From Sphingomonadales bacterium (GTDB taxonomy: Bacteria; Pseudomonadota; Alphaproteobacteria; Sphingomonadales; Sphingomonadaceae), in NCBI GenBank assembly GCA_009993585.1, contig JAACTG010000113.1, forward strand, positions 36,455 through 73,302: DNA of 36,848 nt. The letters are read 5' to 3'. The translations under genes were made by a program, and so were the position numbers. Positions 15,920 to 22,800 of this stretch are shown piece by piece (within the stretch, counting starts at the first letter, position 1; each line of letters opens with the position of its first letter). The notes under the pieces were generated by a model that searched no databases, had not been told where the DNA came from, and worked only from the letters and a program-made list of their open reading frames with translations.

Positions 15920-18770
15920 CACACCAGCAGAGCGCTCTACAGCCGCGCGCACTTTTTCCTACGCACTTGATGGGACGATCGTTTCGCTCACGCGGAATGC
16001 TCTAAAACAAGTTGCCATTCACCGTCGGGACGCGGATTCGGACAGCAGGCGAGAGCGCCGCCGTATGGCTGCACTCGTGCGTAGCGACAGGCTTCAGGCG
16101 CGCGTGAATAAGGCCATCCAACGCCAGCTTGATAAAGTCGAAAGGCGCGCGCCACCAAAGAGAATTCGTGTCTTGGTCGAGGTCCAAAACCGTCGGAGAT
16201 ACAAGCGAAAGCCACATAAGATTACGCCTAAATCGCGGACGGCATTGCCCAGATACGATGGCCCGATCATTGATCGACGAGGCCGCCGAGGCATCGTCAT
16301 GACCATCGAATACGATGGTGCAAAGCGGCACTCGTTCGGCATCATGGGGCGGCGCATAGTCTATATATCCGATCCCGAGCATTGCGAGATCGATGGACAA
16401 GGCAACGTCATCTTTTTCAGCAATATGGGCGTGGACCTCGTCGAGATTCTGATGGGTGCGGACCTTGCCGAGCTAACTCAACGCGAGAGCCGGGACGATG
16501 CAAAACTCAACGTCAATATCGTCATCCAGATGCCTCATGACGTGCCGCAAGAAGTGCGCGTCTCGATCCTTAAAGCGGTCTCATACGAACTCTTTGGGCG
16601 CCATGGGCTGCCCTATTCGGCGGCGCTTCACGAGCCCGATCCCAACGGGGACCAACGCAATTTCCATGGCCATATTTGCGGTAGTTGGCGTCCTATGACA
16701 CGCACAGCGCCCTATTGCTGGGAGGTTGCGCAGGACTTCCGGAGCGATCTCGACGGGGCGAAATATTGGCGCCATGCACGCAGGCGAACAGCCGAAATCA
16801 TGACCGCGATGGTCCAGCGCGAGGGGCTGGATCGACATTACACCCATCTTTCGAATGCCGAGCGAGGGCTGGTGCACAAGCCCCAAAAGAAGCTCGATAA
16901 ACGCAAGACGAGAGCGGCTCGCAACGGTGAATTCGTGGCCGATGTTGCGGCAAACGCCAAGGTGATGATTGCTAATATTGCGCTCGTCGAGAAGCTCGAA
17001 GCGAAGCGGCAGCAGCAACGCCGGCGGGCGTTGAAGCGACGGCTAGCCCTGCTCGCGAGGGTCGAATGGACAATGTCGCAGCGACAAGAATTGCGGGTGA
17101 GCCCGCTAGCATCCTCAAGCCGCACATCGGAACTTCGGCGGGTCGACGCTCGGGTCGACGTTGACCGGCCAATGGATTTCCTCCGGCCTGTGGCGGTCGA
17201 TCGCAAACCAAAATATTCGGCGATTAAGGCTATAACGACTGAGACCAGGAAGGGCTCGTCACGTGACCAATACACCCTGGCTCGTGTCGCAACAGATCTG
17301 AGTAGCGGGCCTGGCGTGCTAGGGCTTCGCGTCATATCCACTGGCAGAGTTTCGGTGCTGCCTGTCACGAATGATGGCGAAGTTTGGTCGTCCAAGGTAT
17401 TGGCAAAGGTGCCCATCACCACCGTCAAACCAGCAAATAATCCCCCGCTTGCGCCGGTTGAAATTACACGGATTGAAATGGCGCGTCTTGCTCCAGTCAC
17501 GCCGGTGAGCGCGGTTGGCGCATCGCTGCCGATAGAGCGCGTTGTAACGAGTAACCTACGGCGTTCGGCTATCGAGACAGTCCAAGAAGTGGGCAGCAAT
17601 CGAACCACAGCATCGAGCCTCAAAGCGGTTCATACGACCGAGACTCGCCTTGCACGGATCAGCAAAATATCCGCTGATCATAGACTCAATGACGCTCCAG
17701 CTAGCTCACTTCGGCAGGTTTTGCCGAAGGGTGACTCGCCAAGGTATTATGGTGCAATCGCGCGCGTCTCGGACGCGGTGCCACTGCGCCCGAACTCTCA
17801 ATGCCTTAAGCAGGTGGCGATGCAGCCCTACCTTAACCAGCGCATTTCGCTTCTGCCGGTCAAGCTGGCACCTTTGAGAGCACGATCAAACCTGAGAACC
17901 ATAAGCACGGCGGAACCGGTTGGCTTGGCCTCGGAACTGCGATCCATCGCGAAGGTAAAAATTTACGATCGCAGTAAAGGGCTGCGCCAGGTTGTGGCGG
18001 TAAACGACGCCGTGATCGATTCTGACCTGCAAAAAGCCGTAGAAAGGGTTGGCGCGCTGCTTGGCCAGTGTGCAGCCGCGCTATCACGGTTCCGCGAGGT
18101 TCAGTCCCCTCCCGAGGTCACTGCACCGGGCATCGTTTCCGATCAGCCCAGTGTCAAGGCAACGAAATCGCCAAATGCTGATGGGGAAGCGCAGGAAGTA
18201 GCGGCGGCCCTCGCATTCATCGACCGGGTTCGAAATACGGCCGTCCATGTTGGCACGAACGAGTCCGGATTGGTGGTCCCGCATGAGTCTTATTGGGCTG
18301 ACAATAGCCTTACCGAGCGTGGCCTTCGTGACCCGGCCGTGCAAAAAGAACTCGACCAAATGAGGGTTCGTAAGATCGAATATATGGAGCGGATTTCGCA
18401 CATTTTGAAGACTTGTTGCGATGCCAAGATCGTCGCCAGGGGGCCCTCCGCTATGGTGGAAGCCTTGCCGGAGGATGAGCGCGCTGAGGCAAGGGAATGG
18501 GCTAGGAGCGGCAGCTTGGATAAGGTGGCGGTATGGCTGATCAAGAATGGCCGAGGGCTCAGTGAGCTAGCGCTCGAACGCTGGAAAGAAGCCCGGTCGA
18601 ATGACGCGAGCGATAGATTTGCCGAAGCAGCAAAAGCGCTTCGCCGGCATGAGAAATGGCCGACCGCACTCGCATCCCAGACTCTAACGGATATGAAAAG
18701 CGACGCCGCGCGTCATTCCCAGATGCTCGCCGCCCAGCAGCTGGCCGCGCATCAGCGGGGAATAGCCTGA
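15879..18770 (+). CDS. MobA/MobL-type relaxase, 963 aa, with unusual repetitive C-terminal region
   Basis: Relaxases nick oriT and lead the strand during conjugation. Residues about 215-275 match the MobA/MobL (MobQ) core: LNVNIVIQMPHDVPQEVRVS, then H251 in ALHEPD and the HxH of RNFHGHI (H263, H265). A Tyr in the preceding RRIVYISDPEH region is a candidate nucleophile. The roughly 200-residue basic N-terminal extension is unusual. Residues about 415-705 contain some twenty copies of a short motif of the form xLxxV/I (SELRRV, TRLARI, SSLRQV, QCLKQV, KGLRQV). A helical C-terminal domain follows. An in-frame TAG at 15867 makes TTG 15879 the earliest start. No coupling protein or transfer genes follow, so it would be mobilised by a helper. 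Confidence 0.8.
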   Translation: MFSVRKPSRPPTPPTPAERSTAARTFSYALDGTIVSLTRNALKQVAIHRRDADSDSRRERRRMAALVRSDRLQARVNKAIQRQLDKVERRAPPKRIRVLVEVQNRRRYKRKPHKITPKSRTALPRYDGPIIDRRGRRGIVMTIEYDGAKRHSFGIMGRRIVYISDPEHCEIDGQGNVIFFSNMGVDLVEILMGADLAELTQRESRDDAKLNVNIVIQMPHDVPQEVRVSILKAVSYELFGRHGLPYSAALHEPDPNGDQRNFHGHICGSWRPMTRTAPYCWEVAQDFRSDLDGAKYWRHARRRTAEIMTAMVQREGLDRHYTHLSNAERGLVHKPQKKLDKRKTRAARNGEFVADVAANAKVMIANIALVEKLEAKRQQQRRRALKRRLALLARVEWTMSQRQELRVSPLASSSRTSELRRVDARVDVDRPMDFLRPVAVDRKPKYSAIKAITTETRKGSSRDQYTLARVATDLSSGPGVLGLRVISTGRVSVLPVTNDGEVWSSKVLAKVPITTVKPANNPPLAPVEITRIEMARLAPVTPVSAVGASLPIERVVTSNLRRSAIETVQEVGSNRTTASSLKAVHTTETRLARISKISADHRLNDAPASSLRQVLPKGDSPRYYGAIARVSDAVPLRPNSQCLKQVAMQPYLNQRISLLPVKLAPLRARSNLRTISTAEPVGLASELRSIAKVKIYDRSKGLRQVVAVNDAVIDSDLQKAVERVGALLGQCAAALSRFREVQSPPEVTAPGIVSDQPSVKATKSPNADGEAQEVAAALAFIDRVRNTAVHVGTNESGLVVPHESYWADNSLTERGLRDPAVQKELDQMRVRKIEYMERISHILKTCCDAKIVARGPSAMVEALPEDERAEAREWARSGSLDKVAVWLIKNGRGLSELALERWKEARSNDASDRFAEAAKALRRHEKWPTALASQTLTDMKSDAARHSQMLAAQQLAAHQRGIA

Positions 18771-18982
18771 GCTAAATCGTCGGCAAGAATAGGGTGGAGC
18801 AGGCGTGCAAGGGTAAGGGGCATGCTGCCGCATTAGGAAAAGTCGGCGTTAGCGAAGCCTTGGAAGGGGGCACCTTCGCTTCCGCGATGGGCCCAAATAT
18901 TTTTAGGCTTTTTGAACACGGCTGCCGTGAACCGGCAGGTTGAATGGAAAAGGGAAGCAAGAACGCATCCCATGCGTCTCGC

Positions 18983-18999
18983 CGGTTCGTGGAGAACCG
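18983..18999 (+). promoter_or_regulatory. hairpin holding the exonuclease ribosome-binding site
   Basis: CGGTTC (18983-18988) pairs with GAACCG (18994-18999) around the loop GTGGA, so the GGAG Shine-Dalgarno of the ATG at 19002 is split between loop and stem. The 230-bp gap upstream (18771-19001) shows no ORF I can support and contains an AT-rich AAATATTTTTAGGCTTTTTG tract near 18894 that may be promoter or terminator. Confidence 0.4.
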
Positions 19000-19001
19000 A
19001 A

Positions 19002-19892
19002 ATGAATATTGGACACCTTAACCCGGACCATGAGGAGCTCGCACAGCGGCTCCAACACGACGACGATTATCGCGTGCTGCGCGCCGTCCCGAAACCGTAT
19101 TGCGCGATGCCAGAGAACGGTGCCCCGCCTAACGGTAAATGCATCGCGATCGTCGACACCGAGACGACCGGCCTCGACCCCGACAACGATACGATCATCG
19201 AGCTCGCCATCATGCACGTCTTCGTCGACGACAACGGCGAGCTGCTCGGTCACTTCGGACCGTTCTCGTGGTTGCAGGATCCGGGCGAAGCCCTCGACCC
19301 GCGTATTGCGCGTATCACGGGTCTCGATGCCCAGCAGCTGGCAGGTCAGAAGATCGATGATGCATTCGCCTTCAGCCTCCTCGATCGCGCTGACCTGATC
19401 GTGGCTCACAACTCAGCTTTCGACGTGGGTTTCATCGAGCGACGATACCCAGAGATCGAAGGCCTTGCCTGGGCGTGCTCGTGCTCCGAAATTGATTGGC
19501 TCGGGCTCGGGTTCGACAGGCGCGGCCAACAGCACCTTCTTTCGCAAGCGGGCTGGTTTTCGGGCGCCCATCGCGCGGGAGACGATGTCTGGTCGCTGTT
19601 CTGGTTGTTGCAGCAGCGACAGCGCGATCCGCGCGGAGGCGCCGAGCGCACGCATCTCGCGCGTCTCCTCGAGGCGTCAGAGACCCCGACCGTGATGCTC
19701 CAGGCAGAGGGCGCGCCCTACAGCACCAAGGACAAGCTGAAGGCGCGGGGCTATCGGTGGAACGCCGATCGTCGGTTCTGGCAGTGCGAGTTTCCCGCAG
19801 ACAAAGTCGAGCACGAACAGGCCTGGGCCTATCGCAACGGTCTTCGCATGCTGACCGAGCGCGCCACGACCGCGTGCAATCGCCACCGGTAA
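19002..19892 (+). CDS. DnaQ-like DEDDh 3'-5' exonuclease with C-terminal KDKLKARGYRW domain
   Basis: A 296-aa exonuclease. Exo I is VDTETTGLD (D52, E54), Exo II is AHNSAFDVGF (D141) and Exo III is HRAGDDVW (H190, D195), giving a complete DEDDh set like DNA polymerase III epsilon and ExoX. The C-terminal 60 residues carry YSTKDKLKARGYRWNADRRF, a short domain found in several phage/plasmid helicases and nucleases (similar to DUF5710). ATG 19002 follows GGAG; a longer frame to 18912 adds a basic, non-conserved leader. It is followed by a terminator. It probably processes DNA ends on the mobile element. Confidence 0.88.
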   Translation: MNIGHLNPDHEELAQRLQHDDDYRVLRAVPKPYCAMPENGAPPNGKCIAIVDTETTGLDPDNDTIIELAIMHVFVDDNGELLGHFGPFSWLQDPGEALDPRIARITGLDAQQLAGQKIDDAFAFSLLDRADLIVAHNSAFDVGFIERRYPEIEGLAWACSCSEIDWLGLGFDRRGQQHLLSQAGWFSGAHRAGDDVWSLFWLLQQRQRDPRGGAERTHLARLLEASETPTVMLQAEGAPYSTKDKLKARGYRWNADRRFWQCEFPADKVEHEQAWAYRNGLRMLTERATTACNRHR

Positions 19893-19919
19893 TCCTCCAC
19901 CAATCCAACAGCCCAAACG

Positions 19920-19942
19920 AGCCCGCCACTGGCGGGCTTTTT
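19920..19942 (+). terminator. intrinsic terminator after the DEDDh exonuclease
   Basis: AGCCCGCC (19920-19927), loop ACT, GGCGGGCT (19931-19938) and a T5 run. It lies 28 bp after the stop codon and only 26 bp before the next gene's ATG, so the next gene's Shine-Dalgarno (AAGGAAT) follows it directly. Confidence 0.85.
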
Positions 19943-19964
19943 GTTATGAAAAAGGAATCCCAAT

Positions 19965-20870
19965 ATGACCGATACCAACATCACGTTCGACCATCCGCTC
20001 GAACGCGAAGCGCGTCTGTTCGCGGCACATCGCAACGACGTCGATAAACGTGCGGCTCGCACTTACATCGTTGCCGACTTCGAATATATTTTCGATCGCG
20101 ACGCGCACTACGCCTACACCGTTCGGGAAGGTGCCAACGCGCACACGGCGCACGGTCGCGACAAGGTCCGCTGGCCGTTTCACCATCTCTCGGCGGCAAG
20201 CTGGATTACGCTGCGGTTCTTGCCGGGGCAAGACGTCCCGGAGATCGTCGGGCCGGTCGTGCTGGCGCGTGACGTCACGGACGAGCGTGACATGGTGGTC
20301 GCGTTCTTTGACACGCTGAAAGACACCGCTGACAGCGTGCTGGTGACCTGGGGCGGCGAGGTCCGCGACTTCGCGGTCCTGCGCCATCTCGCTTGCCAAT
20401 ATGATCTGGTCCTGCCGATACAGCTGCGAGAAACCTCTCCCCATGCTCGAGAACGGCTCGATCTGTGCCGATCGACCGTGGTGCAGGCTGAACCGGTGCA
20501 CCTGCAGGAATATGCTGCGGCCAGCTCGATCCCGACCAAGCCGTCGCCGTCAAAAGAGATCGGCAAGCTCGCCGAGCGGGGAGAGTGGGACAAGGTTCGC
20601 GACCACGTGGCGGCCGACGTCCTCACCACCAGCGTCATCGCGCTACGTCACCTGGCATCGAACGGTGCAATCGAATGCGACCGCGCGGCGAGCGTTATGG
20701 CAATTGCCGACGCGGCCATTGCAAGCGCGCCTCTCAGTCCGTTCGTCACGCGTGACTTCAAGCCTTGGGCGAACGCGCGGCTTCGCCAGGCCGGCCTTCG
20801 CGGCAAGGTCTATCGCGCCGACGCACCGCGTGTGCGCCGCAAAAAGCAGGAGGAGGACGCCATGACCTGA
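19965..20870 (+). CDS. PolB-type predicted 3'-5' exonuclease (RNase H-like fold)
   Basis: A 301-aa protein with a different DEDD exonuclease layout from the gene before it. Exo I is YIVADFEYIFD (D38, E40). Exo II is VLVTWGGEVRDFAVLRH (D135), like the wNGxxFDlPvL box of PolB-proofreading relatives. Exo III is HVAADVLTTSVIALRHL (D218), the DxxxT arrangement of the DNA_pol_B_exo2 family. The last 40 residues are basic (PRVRRKKQEED). AAGGAAT lies 8 nt upstream of the ATG. The assignment rests on motif spacing; nuclease activity is inferred. Two exonucleases side by side suggest a DNA-end-processing pair for the element. Confidence 0.72.
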   Translation: MTDTNITFDHPLEREARLFAAHRNDVDKRAARTYIVADFEYIFDRDAHYAYTVREGANAHTAHGRDKVRWPFHHLSAASWITLRFLPGQDVPEIVGPVVLARDVTDERDMVVAFFDTLKDTADSVLVTWGGEVRDFAVLRHLACQYDLVLPIQLRETSPHARERLDLCRSTVVQAEPVHLQEYAAASSIPTKPSPSKEIGKLAERGEWDKVRDHVAADVLTTSVIALRHLASNGAIECDRAASVMAIADAAIASAPLSPFVTRDFKPWANARLRQAGLRGKVYRADAPRVRRKKQEEDAMT

Positions 20871-20884
20871 GTGCAGAATACATA

Positions 20885-20903
20885 AGCCCACAGCGCGTGG
20901 GCT
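20885..20903 (+). other. small hairpin downstream of the second exonuclease
   Basis: AGCCCAC and GTGGGCT form a 7-bp stem with loop AGCGC, 15 bp after the stop codon. It has no T-run of its own and precedes the stronger terminator at 20950-20984. Confidence 0.5.
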
Positions 20904-20949
20904 ACCAAATGACGCGCCAACCAAGCGCTCGCCATGCCGAGCATCCAGC

Positions 20950-20984
20950 AGCCGCCCGTCCATTTCGGACCGAGCGGCTTTTTT
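20950..20984 (+). terminator. intrinsic terminator before the 211-aa gene
   Basis: The outer stem AGCCGC/GCGGCT encloses an inner GTCC/GGAC pairing and is followed by a T6 run. It ends 20 bp before the next ATG, with that gene's AAGGAATT ribosome site just after the T-run, repeating the arrangement seen before 19965. Confidence 0.8.
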
Positions 20985-21004
20985 GTGCCTGAAAGGAATT
21001 GAAA

Positions 21005-21640
21005 ATGCCCAAGAAGAATACTCCCAGCCGCGCCCTCGTGCCGGCTCCTGCCCAGAAGCTCTATCCCATCGACGAGGCCACGATCGAGCCTACCCAGCTC
21101 GTGATCAAGGGCCGCCGTCACCCGTTCGGTGACGGGCCTTGGAAGCACGAGCCGGATAAAATCGCGTGGATCGATGCGTCGACCGGGCTTGCCTGCACAG
21201 TCTTGCGAAAAGAAAACGGCGTTCTGTCAGGCTATGTGGGTCTGACGCCCGATCACCCGCTGTTTGGCTTCTTCGCTGACGCAATCCCGTCGATGCTCGG
21301 TATGGCCGTGCATGGCGGGCTCAATTATGCTGCTGCGTGTGACGAACGAGGACCCGAGGACATCTCGGTATGCCATCCGTCCGCTGCGCCCGACGATGCG
21401 CTTTGGTGGCTCGGGTTCTCGTGCGATCACGGATACGACTATGTTCCGGACCGGGCCGGCAAACCGCTCGCCGAGGAGAACGGCCAGGCCTACCGCACCG
21501 AGGCTTATGTCTATCGCGAAACCGTCAAGCTCGCCCGGCAGCTCAAGGCCATCAGCGAGGGTGATGGTGCCGCCGGCGTTGCCGTAGACGTCTCCACCTC
21601 AATCCCGCCCATCGGACTTGATCCGGAGGGCCGGTCATGA
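21005..21640 (+). CDS. unknown 211-aa protein
   Basis: The ATG at 21005 follows AAGGAATTG; an in-frame TTG at 20999 would overlap that site. After a basic start comes a beta-rich globular region with a WKHEPDKIAWIDASTGLACTVL core, a GYVGLTPDHPLFGF loop and a conserved-looking GLNYAAACDERGPEDISVCHP. It also has WWLGFSCDHGYDYVPDR, in which Cys, His and Asp residues cluster. I do not recognise the family; the style matches small plasmid/ICE proteins of unknown function. It overlaps the next start by ATGA, so the two are co-translated. Confidence 0.7.
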   Translation: MPKKNTPSRALVPAPAQKLYPIDEATIEPTQLVIKGRRHPFGDGPWKHEPDKIAWIDASTGLACTVLRKENGVLSGYVGLTPDHPLFGFFADAIPSMLGMAVHGGLNYAAACDERGPEDISVCHPSAAPDDALWWLGFSCDHGYDYVPDRAGKPLAEENGQAYRTEAYVYRETVKLARQLKAISEGDGAAGVAVDVSTSIPPIGLDPEGRS

Positions 21641-22458
21641 ACGAGCATCGGGACATCCCATATGAGCAGCGCCGCAATCCCAATTTGCCATGGGGTTACT
21701 GGATGACTGCCCAAGGCGAGGTCTACAGCACGCCGCCTCTTGCCGACGAGGAAGGCCGCCTGTGGAACAGCGTGCGCGAGGCATTCTGGGTTTCGAGGCT
21801 TGGCATGGGTCCGATAGCTCGGACCGATGTCATGAACAGCGAGCTGGAATTGCTGCTGGCGGTGCTCGTCGCCATCGACCGCCGGATCATCGGGATCGAG
21901 GAAAGCGCTTACGACCTGTTCGGCGGATGGGACAGAGCCAGGCATTACGGTGCCTGGCTGCATGGCCAGGCGCTGGTCGAGTTCGTGCCGGGTTGCGATT
22001 TCAACACCGACCTGTCGGCAGAGGGTCACGCGGTGCTGCTGATGCTCGCCTCGACACGGTCCCCCAAGGACGCGCCGATGCCAATCGGGCTTGCCAGCCT
22101 CAAACCCTATCACGGCCTCAACCTGGGCATGGATGAGGAGGTTCGCGAGACAATCATGGCCGCTCAGGAACGTGCCGCGGCCTTGCTGCAATACAGGTTC
22201 CAGCGCGAAATCGTCGGTTCGTCGATGGCGATTGTGCTGGTCGGCGATGCACTTGGGCCCAACGTCCCGCTCAGGCGCAAGCTATGGTCAATGCCGTTCG
22301 TTGACACATACGCCCGTGATCGGATGTATCTGTGGCTGCACGAACGGATCGATCGGTGGCAGTCATGGGGCGAGTTGGCCTACGAGCGGGGGGCGCGCGA
22401 GCTTAGCGAGCATCTGCTCCAGCTGAGGTTTGTCGACGAGCCAATCGAGCTAGCGTGA
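21637..22458 (+). CDS. unknown 273-aa protein
   Basis: It starts with the ATGA overlap with the previous gene. The product is acidic and helical: MNSELELLLAVLVAIDRRIIGIEESAYDLFGGW in outline, then SPKDAPMPIGLASLKPYHGLNLGMDEE, a VRETIMAAQERAAALLQYRFQRE helix and a Trp-rich end (LWLHERIDRWQSWGELAYE). No signal peptide, membrane segment or catalytic motif is visible. It is followed by a strong terminator, closing the four-gene block that begins at 19002. Role unknown. Confidence 0.7.
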   Translation: MNEHRDIPYEQRRNPNLPWGYWMTAQGEVYSTPPLADEEGRLWNSVREAFWVSRLGMGPIARTDVMNSELELLLAVLVAIDRRIIGIEESAYDLFGGWDRARHYGAWLHGQALVEFVPGCDFNTDLSAEGHAVLLMLASTRSPKDAPMPIGLASLKPYHGLNLGMDEEVRETIMAAQERAAALLQYRFQREIVGSSMAIVLVGDALGPNVPLRRKLWSMPFVDTYARDRMYLWLHERIDRWQSWGELAYERGARELSEHLLQLRFVDEPIELA

Positions 22459-22463
22459 AGAAG

Positions 22464-22494
22464 GAGCGGCTGCTGCGGCAGTCGCCCCTTTTTT
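22464..22494 (+). terminator. intrinsic terminator closing the exonuclease block
   Basis: GCGGCTGC (22466-22473) pairs with GCAGTCGC (22478-22485, one G-T pair) around a 4-nt loop, followed by CCC and a T6 run to 22494. It starts 8 bp after the preceding stop codon. Confidence 0.85.
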
Positions 22495-22705
22495 GCATCC
22501 ACATTCGCCAGCGCCCGAGGGCCGGGGAACAGACCTTGCTTATATCTTTTCCTATCGAGCCAACGCCGCCGGGCAGTCCGCTTGGACCAAGTTGCCGTTA
22601 TCCGACCTGCCAACGCGCGCTGTTCTGTTTCGTCGTGAAGTGAAGCTGCGCCCGTCCTATTCGGTCGCAACGAAGCCCGGCACATATCGTCTGGCCATTA
22701 TCTAA
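22493..22705 (+). CDS. possible small ORF or gene remnant
   Basis: A 70-aa frame beginning at TTG inside the terminator T-run, with no ribosome site. Its second half (SAWTKLPLSDLPTRAVLFRRE; PSYSVATKPGTYRLAII) has coding-like composition, so it may be the tail of a broken gene rather than a complete one. It is the only coding signal in the 342-bp gap from 22459 to 22800, where otherwise I see just the terminator. Confidence 0.25.
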   Translation: MHPHSPAPEGRGTDLAYIFSYRANAAGQSAWTKLPLSDLPTRAVLFRREVKLRPSYSVATKPGTYRLAII

Positions 22706-22800
22706 TCACCTGCCGGTTCGCTTCGCCTTCTCGTCAATTCAGGAGACCAGAGCGAGACGCATCTGCCTGCGGAGCGAGAGGGCCCGTGACGGTGATGATC

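Noticed and set aside
18771-22800. Integron-like attC cassette array
   Set aside because: The hairpins carry T-runs and behave as terminators. No conserved R/L box pairs or integron integrase are present.
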